A program made the translations under genes and the position numbers. Under the pieces are notes generated by a model. It worked only from the letters and a program-made list of their open reading frames with translations, searched no databases and was not told the origin of the DNA. Positions 47,705 to 58,900 of a stretch of 64,000 nucleotides of DNA are shown here, one piece after another (position 1 is the stretch's first letter; each line of letters starts with the position of its first letter). Source of the DNA: Tubulanus polymorphus (taxonomy: Eukaryota > Nemertea > Palaeonemertea > Tubulaniformes > Tubulanidae); the NCBI RefSeq assembly GCF_964204645.1, contig NC_134027.1, positions 14,126,485-14,190,484 of the forward strand, written 5' to 3'.

Positions 47705-48132
47705 GCGAACAAGACATTATAATTTGTTATAGTTTTGTTACAGTATTTATTCATAGTTTATTTTTTCATCATATCGTTAACGCATATATAGTTTATTTTA
47801 TCATAACGATACGGCATACCTACATTTTATCATTATGGATACTCGAACCCAGAAAGCGCAGTGTAAGTTAATAAAAAGTGTCGACAATTATGCGAAAAGT
47901 ACAAACATTGAGGTTGGAACATTTTACTTTCATTTGGACAAAGTAACCAAGGAAAAAAAATAGCTGTCATCGGCTCATCACTGGCAAAAAGTGCGATACT
48001 GGAAAACTTGGATGGCATCACGACATCAATAAACATTGCGTTAACAACACCGACGATGGAAATAGCACCACCAGCAACGCAGGATATTGTTATCGACGAA
48101 CCTGTATATGAGCTCCCAGATTTAAGAATTGT
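47705..48132 (+). pseudogene. truncated tandem duplicate of NRF1-like 5' region
   Basis: gcgaacaagacattataatt at 47705 and again at 48133 marks a 428 bp direct duplication. This first copy repeats the presumed leader, the ATG (47835) and coding sequence up to ELPDLRIV, then stops where the second copy begins. The copies differ at only a few sites. Confidence 0.75.
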
Positions 48133-49450
48133 GCGAACAAGACATTATAATTTGTTATAGTTTTGTTACAGTATTTATTCATAGTTTATTTTTTCATCAT
48201 ATCGTTAACGCATATATAGTTTATTTTATCATATCGATACGGCATACCTACATTTTATCATTATGGATACTCGAACCCAGAAAGCGCAGTGTAAGTTAGT
48301 AAAAAGTGTCAACAATTATGCGAAAAGTACAAACATTGAGGTTGGAACATTTTACTTTCATTTGGACAAAGTAACCAAGGAAAAAAAATAGCTGTCATCG
48401 GCTCATTACTGGCAAAAAGTGCGATACTGGAAAACTTGGATGGCATCACGACATCAATAAACATTGCGTTAACAACACCGACGATGGAAATAGCACCACC
48501 AGCAACGCAGGATATTGTTATCGACGAACCTGTATATGAGCTCCCAGATTTAAGAATTGTGCATGGACGATCATTAAATAAGATACCGCTGATTGATCTC
48601 CGCGTTATAGTTCCAACAGTGGTATTATTATCGAAACTTATTGAAAACCCAAATTGCGAAAATATTCCAAGATGGGGAAATGAGGCAAAAAGAACGCCAT
48701 GGTGGCCATCTGACATTCCATGGAGTAATCCAAAGAGCGATTCAAGAAACAAAGATTTGAAAAATGAAGAGTCGCACACCCAGCTGTGTCGAAGAATAAT
48801 TCGAGCCGCATATGAATACCACAATGTACTTCATTTGACTGGTAAGTCCAACTAACTAGAAATATATCATCTTTGCAGGGTTCCCACAGAGAATATTTTA
48901 GCCTAAATTTCAAGTCAAAATGAAAAGAGTGAAACAATTCACTAATCAACTATTCACTATAGGCTACATAGCCTAACTATAATGTAGCCTACTTTTGGTC
49001 AGCTCGCTAATTAGAAAGATCTTTATTGTTGAGGTAATTAAGTCCTCGTTCAGCTTAGTAACGATCTTTTGTTGAGGTAACTATAAGCCCCAAGTAGGGC
49101 TTAATGTAAAATAATTGTACATGATATTTGATGGAATGGAATATATTATAATTATAACTACTAAGACTACTAAGTAGGCCTACTGTTTGCTTGGTACACC
49201 AGCTTCTCGTGCGCCGTTGTATGGTATGAGCTCCCAAGCTTGCTATTATTTTAATGTGCATGTAACATGTATTCTTTCTGAATTTTTTCAGGTGAATCAG
49301 ATGGAAGTAATGTCTCTCCTCAGAGTGAGAGCGATTCATCAACTTCAAATGCACCATCTCAATCAGACAGAACAAATGCTGCTACAATTAAAATCACTCG
49401 ATGTAACTCAACAAATGCAACACCTGAAGCATCTGCTCCTCAATCAGAAT
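48133..49450 (+). CDS. NRF1/P3A2/Ewg-like DNA-binding protein, partial gene
   Basis: MDTRTQKAQCKLIKSVDNYA starts at 48263; after an A8 run (48381-48388) the frame must shift to continue IAVIGSLLAKSAILENLDG, then ELPDLRIVHGRSLNKIPLID, PRWGNEAKRTPWWPSDIPW and CRRIIRAAYEYHN. The WWPxDIPWxNxxSD string and its surroundings resemble the DNA-binding region of NRF1 (sea urchin P3A2, fly Ewg), transcription factors binding GCGCATGCGC-like sites. The exon ends at 48841 (GTAAGT) and joins in phase to 49292-49450, a Ser/Asn/Gln-rich exon with another GTAAGT donor. Further exons are not seen; a hAT element begins 12 bp after that donor. The A8 frameshift is present in both tandem copies, so this may be a pseudogene or need an unusual join. 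Confidence 0.6.
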
Positions 49451-49462
49451 GTAAGTACATAT

Positions 49463-52312
49463 CAGGGAGGAAAGTTTTCCGGATTTATCCGGAATTCCGG
49501 ATTTTTCAAGTCCAAGGTCATTTTTCTGAAAAGCCTAAAAACGATGAGAAAATGTGAGGGGGGGGGGTAGGGTTTATTTGAAAGTTTGTTGGTACCGGTG
49601 GCCGTAAAAGGGCCGCAGACCGGACAACATTTATTTCGTTTTACAGTTAGATTCTATTACTGACGTTTAACAAGTGTATAATTTCCTTCTGTTACAATTA
49701 TCGATCTTTCGGCGATAGCTGTGCACCTGAGTGACGTGACCTCATTTGTACGTGTAGGCTACGTCTAGACAGCAGAGATCGTTATTGTTCTAAGTTTTTT
49801 GAGTCTCTTAATTCTCTGCAGTAATTGAGTGTGGATAGGTCAAAATGAATTCCAAAATAGTAAGTCGTGCGAGTGACGATATAAAAACTATAGATCGTGA
49901 TGTTAAAAATCCATGGCAATGGGCATGGTTGGGAGAGAAGGATTGTATTGGCGATGTTATGTCGATCTATTTAAAGAAAGTAGATGCTCCTGGACTTGCA
50001 TTTTGTTCTTTGTGTAACATGACTTTGAAATATGGAAACTCGGGGAAAAGTGATTTGAAAAAACATGCTAAGCGTGGAGACCATAAACGGGCCATTGAGG
50101 CCATTCGATCAAACGAACAACTTCCTATAGCTTATCAAGGGGTAGTGCCCCCAGCACTGGAAAGTGATGAATCACCCGGGGCGTCTAGCTCAAATTCTAC
50201 GGCGACTCAAAATCAACCGATTGTGTTGGTCCTCGATCGTTTGTCTAATGCGCAAGCATTAACCGTTAGTTTTCTGGCAGAACACGGGCTGCCGTTTGCA
50301 TTTGCGCCACATTTGATACAATTTACACAGGCTATGTCGAGAGATGAGAAAGTTCTCAGTCAACTTTCCATGAGTAAGGTTACGGCCAAGTATAAACTGA
50401 CTCATGGACTAAGCCCAGCGGTTCACAAGCTTCTAGTTGCAGAGATGCAGCGCATTTTTTTTCAATCAATTTAGATGAATGTACGGCTCAAAATAAAGAG
50501 CGAATCATCACGGTACTCGTCAACTTTTACTCAGAAATCGAAGGAAAGTGTGTCGTTAAGCATTTTGATTCTGTCAGGATGGTAACTGTGAATGCCCAGA
50601 CCGTGTTCGATACCGTTATTGGATTATTTGAATCGGCAAATATTTCTCTCGAAAATCTGATTTCGTCGCTCTCTGATTCGACAAATTACATGCGAGGACG
50701 TCTAAATGGCTATGAAGCCAAATTACGACGAAAAGTCAATCATCTGCTGGACATTGACGGGGACATATGTCATCATGTACACAATATGGTTAAGAACTTT
50801 TGTTCTGCAATTGACTCGTACCTTGAAAGCTTGATGACGATATATATACCGACTTGAAGTATTCCCAGGATATGCGTGAGGCATTAGAACAAATTTGTCT
50901 TATACTGAACATACCGTTTGTAGTTCCCGCTGAAAGAATCTCTCATCGCTGGTTGTCTATGTACGACGTAACCGTAAAAAATCTGGAGCTCTTTGACGCG
51001 CTAACTTGCATTTACTTTTCATTTATGAGCGATGAGGACAGAAACCTCTATGATTACTATGTTATTAACATCCTGAAATCGTGCTCGGAGGCTTCTAGGA
51101 AACGAGTTTACAGTGTCGTTAAAAAAATGAAAAATAAATCCCTCACTGCGGACGGTAAAGAAAGAAAACGACGGATTTATGAAAAAATGTTCTATAAGAG
51201 ACAGGAGACTCTTATACACATGTATACGTATGCACGCATTTTACCTTTGTTCAAATCATTCGTGATGATTTTTGAAGCTGATGAACCCAAAATACATCAG
51301 ATTCATGACGAGATGTATGCGCTGTCTAGAGATTTTACATGTGGATATGTTAAGCACAAGTTTGTTAAAAATCTCACTCCAGAGAAGTTATCCGAGTTCG
51401 ACGCTACAGACAGTACGAAACATCGTAAACTTGACGATATGTTTGTTGGGGCCGTAGCCAGCAACCTATTAGACTCGTGGGACAAAAAAATGCGCACACA
51501 TTTCTTGGAAACTGTATCCAAGGCATAAATTAAATCTGGTGGATATCTACTGAAGAAAATGCCCCTTGAAAATCACCTTCTGCGTTGTTTATCGGCCATA
51601 GGGCCCGATGCGCTCGGTAACAGTGAAACCGCGTCTGCACTGAAAGACTTGGTTACCTACTTTCCCACTGTCATTTCACCAAACGACCACGAATCTATGA
51701 ACAATTATTTATTGGAGATAAATCGCATACAACTTGACACTCATTTAATGAAGTTTGATGCTGAGAAAATTAGGCTTGACCTGTGGTGGACCGAAGTATT
51801 TAAGACCAATAAGTACCCAAACATTGCAAAAGTGGTTAAAGCGTGTATGTCCATATTCACTGGGCCAAGAGTCGAGCATTCGTTTTCTATAATGAATGAT
51901 ATAATGGATAAAAAATCGAACAGGATGCATGCATCAACATTCGCAGCTATTCAAAACGTAAAGTACGACTTGAAGGCTAAAGGTAAAAGCGCGCTTGAAG
52001 TTTACCATAGACCGGACATAGTATATTCACCGGTAGACCGTAATATAGCATATCATATGCATACTGCCTACTCGAGATTTATTAAAAACAACTCGCAAAC
52101 GGGAGAAGAAAAACACCGAAAAACGACAACTTGGTGTTGATTTAGCTCGGGAAAGTGAGCTACTGCCACCAAGAAAAGTTGCCAAAACTGCATCCAATCG
52201 ACCAAGTCGTGTGAACTTGAAAAGAAAAACGGTTCACCAAATAGCTCAAGAAACCAAACGTAGGATTATGTCCAGGGCTAGTGAAAGCCGTCGTCGTCAG
52301 TCTTCCAAATAG
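49463..52312 (+). pseudogene. hAT-superfamily transposase with BED-like finger, broken
   Basis: From 49845: BED-like finger (FCSLCNMTLKYGNSGKSDLKK then HAKRGDHK); after a frameshift in a T8 run near 50460, NLDECTAQNKERIITVLVNF with the first catalytic Asp and DGDICHHVHN; after another frameshift near 50845, MREALEQICLILNIP and RISHRWLSMYD; an in-frame TAA at 51526-51528; then the C-terminal hAT region (GPRVEHSFSIMNDIMDKKSN) and, after a last frameshift near 52100, a basic tail to 52312. The left end may be CAGGGAGGAAAG at 49463; no matching right end was recognised, though ggaattccgga recurs near 52700. Dead copy. Confidence 0.8.
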
Positions 52313-53113
52313 ACTGAAAATAACTTTGCGTTCGTAGTTTAATAGTTTTTAGATAGTAGTAGTTCTAGTTCAGGTACATTCTTAAATTGAATACTGTATA
52401 TATGTTTAATGTTAACGGATTTATATCTTATGTGATTTTATCATGACCAATTCGTTGGAATATCCAGTGCAGCCTGCTAGTGCTAACTTTTACTTATATA
52501 TAAGTACTGGTAGTGTTCAAATTCGACATTGTCGGTGTGGAATTATTTGTGTTTTGTCAACATGGGAGCTGTTTATTGGATATTTCATGGAAATGTGAGT
52601 ATTATTTTGCCTTTTTGTTATCAATGTAAAAAATAGAAAAAAAATATTACTGTGTACCGGTACTTCATGAATCAAACTGATGAGGGAGTTTTTAACACGG
52701 AATTCCGGACTTTATTCTAAACTGTTTGTTTGAAATGTTGCGATTATTTATATTGTGAGAATAGCGCATCTGCGTGACCTCATAGTGTGATCGATCATTA
52801 ATAGGCTACGTCTATTCTACGAGCAATTATCTAACTAGATAATTGCTCGTAGGTCTATTTATAGCCACTAGAAGTAGTACGTATAGTGAGAAAACATAGC
52901 GTCGTGTCTCGAGTGTCTATCCTCAATACAGTCATTCGGGTAGCGCGGTGCGCAGCGCTCAATGTTCACTTATTTAGGGGTTCGACCTCTACTGCTTCAG
53001 ATGCTGATTGTTAGTGAAATGTGGATGTGTCGCATTGGAAATGGACATTACTTTCAAAATATAGGGTCATCGTTCATGGGCTCAAGATCGCTCTAAGTGC
53101 TCGGAAAACGCTT
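52313..53113. other. no gene; strong palindrome
   Basis: Contains the perfect palindrome ctacgagcaattatcta-ac-complement (52817-52852, 17 bp arms). Possibly includes the 3' end of the hAT element. No coding signal. Confidence 0.6.
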
Positions 53114-53165
53114 TCCATGGAATGTCTGATGGCCACCATGGCGTTCTTTTTGCCTCATTTCCCCA
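53114..53165 (-). repeat. 52 bp fragment of the NRF1-like exon
   Basis: ccatggaatgtctgatggcc through gcctcatttcccca equals part of 27208-27260 and the complement of about 48676-48725. A third dispersed piece of this sequence within 26 kb. Confidence 0.85.
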
Positions 53166-53166
53166 A

Positions 53167-53262
53167 CACGCGAATCTCAATAGGGTTTTCTGTGATGTAA
53201 CAGAAAACCCTAATAATCACGCGAATTTCAATAGGGTTTTCTGTGAAGCAACAGAAAACCCT
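53167..53262. repeat. two tandem hairpin units, 51 bp period
   Basis: Each unit has cacgcgaat.tcaat followed by agggttttctgt-6 nt loop-acagaaaaccct (arms 53182-53193/53200-53211 and 53233-53244/53251-53262). Arms are perfect; the loops are gatgta and gaagca. They begin right after the NRF1-like fragment. Confidence 0.85.
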
Positions 53263-53333
53263 TAAAATGCACATCTACAATAGGCAATTTGTTAGTGAGA
53301 TTCATGATATCTCCCTAACAATTTGTTATCTAC

Positions 53334-56300
53334 CTGTATTCGGGAATAGATACTTGTTGGCAGCTTTGATGTCAGCTTTGATCCTGTTATTTGGGTCGGC
53401 TATAAACTCCAGAACCTTCTTACAGTCATTAGGAATTATGACAGGAACTGGTCTTGAACGCTGAAACAAAAGAAAGAAATCCAAACGATATTCTCTTATT
53501 AGCAGACAAAAATCACATTTTTTCATCAATGTCCATAGCATTAAGAAAAAATAATGAAATGAAATGAAAAAACTATATTATTGTAATTCATTGCTCATAT
53601 ATTATACTAGGTAATTAATGTACATGTGTTAGTTTAAAAAAATGTTTTGAGAACTTTGAGGATGCACAGCCCAAGAAGGATACCAGTAATAAGAGACATT
53701 TACCAATGCCTAAGAAAACCTAGGAAGCAAAACATTATTGTTTCACAGATTCAATAATCTGTGATCAAGGGTGAGAATTCACAAATCAGTCAAAAAATGA
53801 AATTTTTTCACCATACCTTTCCCCTGACGGTCATAACATCCTGTGTGTTTAACAAATGCCTCTCAAGTTTTGTCAGATGGCCGATTAATGACTCATCAAA
53901 ATCAGACAGTTTTCTACCCCGACTTGCATATGAATGGAGCCTTAAAAAGAGGTTTATAGTAAAATGGTATTAGAAACTAATCTGAAACTTATCTAATATA
54001 TAGCTCTGAATGAGGTGTAAGACGTTCATTAAAAAGAGCCTTCAGAAGATTTATAGTCTTGAATATACCCAACCCACCCAGCAGTGTTTAAAGAAGAATG
54101 ATTCTTTCTGGATAACTTCAAGTTCTCCACTTCTCCTTTTGTTATATAGTAAAAGTCTTGCCTGACAGAGACCCACTAATCTGATGAATGTCAGAGGATT
54201 TTGTTCCGTTTCATTAAGTTCCTTCACAAGGTATTCTGTCAACTTTGAGATGTCTGCTGGATTTGGTAATTCCTTTTTCCGGGCATATTTTCGGCGCACC
54301 AACACAGCTCTAGCCAAACAGTTTACTCTTTCATTCCATTCCACATCCATTAGTTTCAAAAATCGCTTACAAGATTTCACTTCCTCTGAATTACCATTAT
54401 CTTTCAATATCGAAGCCCATTTTGAATTAACCATTCGTTTTATATCATATTTTAACTTTATCGCATTACTCGGCGATTGCAGATCTTCATCATCATCTGA
54501 GAATGGTAGACAACATTTGATGCAAGATAGAGCAACAAGGTTGAAATATGATGGCTGTAGAAAAAACGACATGTCTTTTCTTTCACCTTCATCTTCATGA
54601 TCATTTGGGTGTTGATTCAAACCATCATTGAGGTGTGTTAAAAGTTTTGCACAAAGACGCATCCTTTGACTGGCATAGTGTCTTCTTTTTTCAATATTAT
54701 CAATGTTTCTTCTTAGCCAGCTTTCACCTAAGGATTATATTAACTTGTCATTTCTTGCAACATTAGACACATTATCCGACAACATGGATGGAAAAACTTC
54801 TGTAGCCATTAAGTTTGATATTTCTGCATTCAAATGACCAGCTAGCTGCTGAGATGTAACAATTAAGTCTCTCTTCTTCTGAGGTTGCATTCCGTTTTTG
54901 TTAATCTTAATACATTTACGGTAATGTGTTTTAATTGAGTCAAGAAGTACCCATTCTCTGCAACAGACACATGGCCCATACGCACTTACATCAAAGATTT
55001 TACTTTTTGATCGACGTGCAAGAACTATTTGCCCTTTGCCTTTCTTCATTACATCCCTATTATGTTTATCATCGCCAATTTTTCTTAGAGCTGCTATTCT
55101 CTTTCTTTTCTCTTCTGGGTCTTTAATTTGTAAAGTTTTGTGTATATCAGGATGAGTCTTGGCATGCTTTTGTAAATGAACATTAAAATGCAATACTGAC
55201 TTTTCACAAATGTAACAATAATGTTAGTTGTCATAGACTCGACCAGTCTTCTTTTTTGTTGACTTTCTATACATCAAAATATATATCTTAGGATTTTTCA
55301 CATCTCTCAAAATAAGGTGTTCTGGGGGTTCTTCATCCTCTTCATTATATCTGAACTATTACTTTCAACAACATTCTTTTTCAAAGTGTTTGTTTTGCGG
55401 GTATCAAATTGGAGTGTACAATTGTTTTCTTGACCTTCTGATTCTGTATTGGAAATGGTAGTAATTTCATCAAGTGAACTTATGACAACTTTTTCAGGTG
55501 ATCCTTTAAAGACATGAAGAAAGTTCTTTAGATTAGGAAAACGTTGATCTATATCAAAATCACTAGTACTATCTTCAGAGTCACTTACATGCCAGTATTC
55601 TGGTTCAACAGAGTCACTGTTTTTTCCAGCACTCTTTTTGAATAAATGTTTCTTCCACAGTGCTGCCAACTATGGATTGGCTTTTGACGACATTATTAAT
55701 AGCTAATTCTGGTTCCATCGAGCAAATTTCGACGACATTGTTAACAGCTAATTCTGGTTCAATCGAGCAACTTTCGACGACATTGTTAACAGCTAATTCT
55801 GGTTCCAGCGAGCAACTTTCAACGACATTGTTAACAGCTAATTCTGGTTCCAGCGAACAATTTTCGACGACATTGTAAACAGCTAATTCTGATTCCATCG
55901 AGCAACTTTCGACGACATTGTTAACAGCTTATTCTGGTTCCATCGAGCAACTTTCAACAACATTGTTAACAGCTAATTCTGGTTCCATCATGCAACTTTC
56001 GAGGACATTGTTAACAGCTAATTCTGGTTCCATCGAGCAACTTTCAACGACATTGTTAACAGCTAATTCTGGTTCCAGCAAACAATTTTCGACGGCATTG
56101 TTAACAGCTAATTCTGATTCCATCGAGCAACTTTCGACGACATTGTTAACAGCTAATTCTGGTTCCATCGAGCAACTTTCAACGACATTGTAAACAGCTA
56201 ATTCTGGTTCCAGCGAGCAATTTTTGACGACATTGTTAACAGCTAATTCTGGTTCCATCGAGCAACTTTCAACGACATTGTTAACAGCTAATTCTGGTTC

Positions 56301-56440
56301 CAGCTAACAATTTTCGACGACATTGTTAACAGCTAATTCTGATTCCATCGAGCAACTTTCGACGACATTGTTAACAGCTAATTCTGGTTCCATCGAGCAA
56401 CTTTCAACGACATTCTTAACAGCTAATTCTGGTTCATGAA
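53334..56440 (-). pseudogene. second tyrosine-recombinase-type gene, zinc finger N-terminus, degenerate
   Basis: Minus strand. Acidic N-terminal part (EYWHVSDSEDSTSD, 55669-55307), C2H2-like finger (YCYICEKSVLHFNVHLQKHA near 55225-55155), KKGKGQIVLARRS and CVCCREWVLLDSIKTHYRKC (55193-54735), then NWNER-type linker and LLLYNKRRSGELEV (54662-54100), where Arg of RRSGE matches the first catalytic Arg of the Crypton-like family. Two further exons, 53939-53817 (..LHSYASRGRKL..VRGK) and 53460-53334 (RSRPVPVIIPND..KYLFPNT), join in phase with proper donors. The C-terminal exon with the catalytic His and Tyr is not in the window. Stops at about 55238 and 54735 and frameshifts near 55310 and 55620 make it a pseudogene. 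The first part merges into the 45 bp minisatellite. Confidence 0.65.
55668..56440 (-). repeat. 45 bp minisatellite, 17 units, coding-frame spaced
   Basis: agctaattctggttc recurs at 55701 and every 45 bp to 56421, 17 units with no length change. On the minus strand each unit is 15 codons of the type EPELAVNNVVESCSM; the other strand is also open (LLTANSGSIEQLSTT). Two units carry nonsense changes on the minus strand (near 55928 and 56305). It sits at the N-terminal side of the recombinase-type pseudogene. Confidence 0.9.
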
Positions 56441-56574
56441 GATTAACTATTAGGTGGTAAAAAGTTAAAAGTGGATATTTTGCCAATGCGGCATTATTCG
56501 TGTAAAGGCTATTTTGCCAATGGCTATATATAATAGGATATACTTATAAAAATAACAACAAAATCATTTTATTG

Positions 56575-56685
56575 GGTTTAAGGTTAGGGTTTCGATGGGG
56601 TTAGGGTCTTAATGGTCCAGAGGGTTAGGGTTAGGGTGGGGTTTAGGGTCCGTTTTACAGCTAGGGTTAGGGTTAGGGTAAGGTA
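56575..56685. repeat. interstitial TTAGGG telomere-type repeats
   Basis: ggtttaaggttagggtttcg, then gggttagggttagggtgggg and gctagggttagggttagggt: a dozen or so degenerate units of the animal telomere repeat within the inverted-repeat element. Confidence 0.8.
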
Positions 56686-56727
56686 GAGTGCCATATGTAG
56701 TTAAAACAATTGGTGGTATTTCAACGA

Positions 56728-56800
56728 GCTCCGTGGTCTATTGGGGACATTCTGCGCTAGTAACTTACTGGACCGGGTTCGAGTCTCGCTATATCCGCTC
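56728..56800 (+). repeat. tRNA-derived segment with A and B boxes
   Basis: gagctccgtggtctattggg has a good A box (TGGTCTATTGG) and gggttcgagtctc a good B box 35 bp later, the spacing of a tRNA. The arms pair poorly, so a tRNA-derived SINE head is favoured over a tRNA gene. Confidence 0.55.
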
Positions 56801-56946
56801 TATTTTCTCTAACTCTATTCTCCACACTTTCCTTGAATTTTCTAAGTCGCGCACCTTAGTACGCATGCGCGGCGAAAATTAGCCAATCAGAACGAGTCAT
56901 TGGCAAAATAGCGTTAACAGGAATAATGCCGCATTGGCAAAATATC

Positions 56947-57834
56947 ACCTGCCTAAAAGTTACTCATACGAATGTTGAATTATCACTATATGCAGCAATC
57001 CTACCGAGACACCCAGGAAGAAAGACACTCTAAATATTTGGATGGATATATGAAAGCTGTGGGTACTGGAGTGTGTAATGGGTAGTGTAGTGTGATCTGT
57101 GCATCTGTGGCAAGCACACAGATCACATTGTTCAATGGGGTTTGGTCCAGGACTCGCGAGATTTTCAACAACACGGAAGTAACGTGTAATAAATGATGAC
57201 TTGAATTGCATGACTACCTACCACCCCTCATTATTGTTGGAAAACTAAACGTTCCGCACTGACTAAAAATTAGTAATAACATTTTAGAAATGGCCAGAAT
57301 TTTAACTTAGGTTCTATCTCATTTTTATTTTACAATTGCGATTGGTATAATTTTTTTTTAAACGGCCGTTAAGGCTTCATGTTTCGTCTGCAATTCACTG
57401 CAAATAGTTACGCAACTACGCACATTTCAGAGTTTTTGGCAGCTCTACACTCAATCGGCACCGTTCGTGACTAGCTTCACTCGGGATTAACATTAATAAA
57501 CATTGCCATTACACATCATCAACTTATATTGTGCCTTAAAACCCTAACAGCCGAAATAATTGAAATGCACACACGATTTCTATCATTGAAAATTGGGAGA
57601 GTGGCCATGTGTGTGTTTGCTGCTTCGCGTAAACCCCGCACGGTGGCGCAACCGTCCAGGACAAAAATTGCCTATATTGTAAACAATGATATTTAATTTG
57701 AAATCTACCAGGCCTTCAATTTCATTTCATATATCCATTCATATGATATACATCCTCCCTAAAAGACTTCAGAGTTTCATACATCTTCCTTTTCTGAAGT
57801 ATTTCTAGAAAAGCAAATCATCCTGTATTGTTAC
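56947..57834. other. no gene recognised
   Basis: Unique-looking sequence; the 83-codon minus frame at 57211-56960 has no family motif. Confidence 0.45.
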
Positions 57835-58321
57835 TTAACCCATTAGCCCTCAAGCCGCCCGTATCTGCTCTGCCTACTACTCCTCAAGCCGCCCGAATCC
57901 GCCCTGACAACTTTTTCGCATGCTGCACAAAAACGGTTATAGTGGGATTTGAACCGAATAGCTTATGATAAACTAGACACCCAAGTCCTCGGAATTCCGT
58001 ATAGAAATCAACATCTTCCTGTTTGAACTATTCGAGTATTTGGAGTATGAACATGACACATCTGAGCACTCACTTCAAATCCAAGTAAGTCTAGATGAAT
58101 TTCGGGGGGGCCAAAAGGACCCGATTTTGGTGTCCCACCTCATCAAATCTTATATCATATGAAAGCCTTGACTATTTACTACGAAATAACACAAATTTGT
58201 AATACATGAAAATAATCGGCGAATGAGCTATTCTGTATCGTAATAAATTTGGATTTTCCCTTGAATTTTCTGAGGAGTAATAGACACTACATAGTGAAAT
58301 TCCTGAGTGCTAATGGGTTAA
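57835..58321. mobile_element. piggyBac-type MITE with TTAA duplication
   Basis: TTAA at 57835-57838 and 58318-58321 flank a 479 bp element whose ends read CCCATTAGCCCTCA and, complementary, CCCATTAGCACTCA. A second subterminal pair (tactcctcaagcc, ttactcctcagaa) lies about 45 bp inside. TTAA targets and CCC ends are the piggyBac hallmark. It does not share longer terminal sequence with the element at 61726. Confidence 0.85.
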
Positions 58322-58629
58322 TCAGAATATATGATGAACATATTACAATATCAGAGTGTCAAAAATCTAAGGGAATAATTACTTTCTGCTGATTCTTTAT
58401 CATAATCAACCCTGTTCTGGACACTGCTAACTGTGAACCTAAAAATAATTTATCATCATAAGACATAACATCAAAATTGAAAAATAGATGGGCACTTGAG
58501 CTCTACAAATCTGAGTACCGCTCATGTGAGCTGTTGGGAGTTCTATTATCAAAAAAATAAAAACTCCTCTTTCCCACTTCAAGTAATACCTACTGACTAT
58601 TATCAGCTATACAGAAAACTGTGTATGCA

Positions 58630-58900
58630 TTTTTAGTATAAGAATTGTCCATGATTTATGTTACAAGTTTGTCCAAATTAAAGTGACTTCTTCCAGAAAG
58701 TTTATGTGACTGCTCCAAAGGCCTTTACACTTTTAGTATAAGAATTGTCCATGATTTATGTTGAAAATTTATGTGACTGCTCCAAGTCTTTGGCGTTAAG
58801 AATTGTCCATAATTCATGTTACAAGTCTGTCCAAATTAACGTGACTTTTTCCTGAAAATACATGTGACTGACCCAAAAGCCTTTACAACACAGCACATCT
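58630..58900. repeat. imperfect tandem repeat about 100 bp, 3 units
   Basis: taagaattgtccatgattta recurs at about 58642, 58740 and 58799, with gtgactgctccaa and aaattaa.gtgact strings between; units have internal deletions. Confidence 0.7.

Larger units (their letters stand above)
56474..56946. mobile_element. 473 bp inverted-repeat element with TTAGGG array and tRNA-like promoter
   Basis: 49 bp arms (56474-56522 and 56898-56946) begin gatattttgccaatgcggca and match with three differences; each arm contains ttttgccaatg twice. Inside lie a degenerate TTAGGG array and a tRNA-like segment. No frame of note. Superfamily not assignable. Confidence 0.75.

Noticed and set aside
55668-56440. Regularly spaced repeat resembling a CRISPR array
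   Set aside because: Units are contiguous 45 bp tandem copies without unique spacers, in an animal genome; it is a minisatellite.
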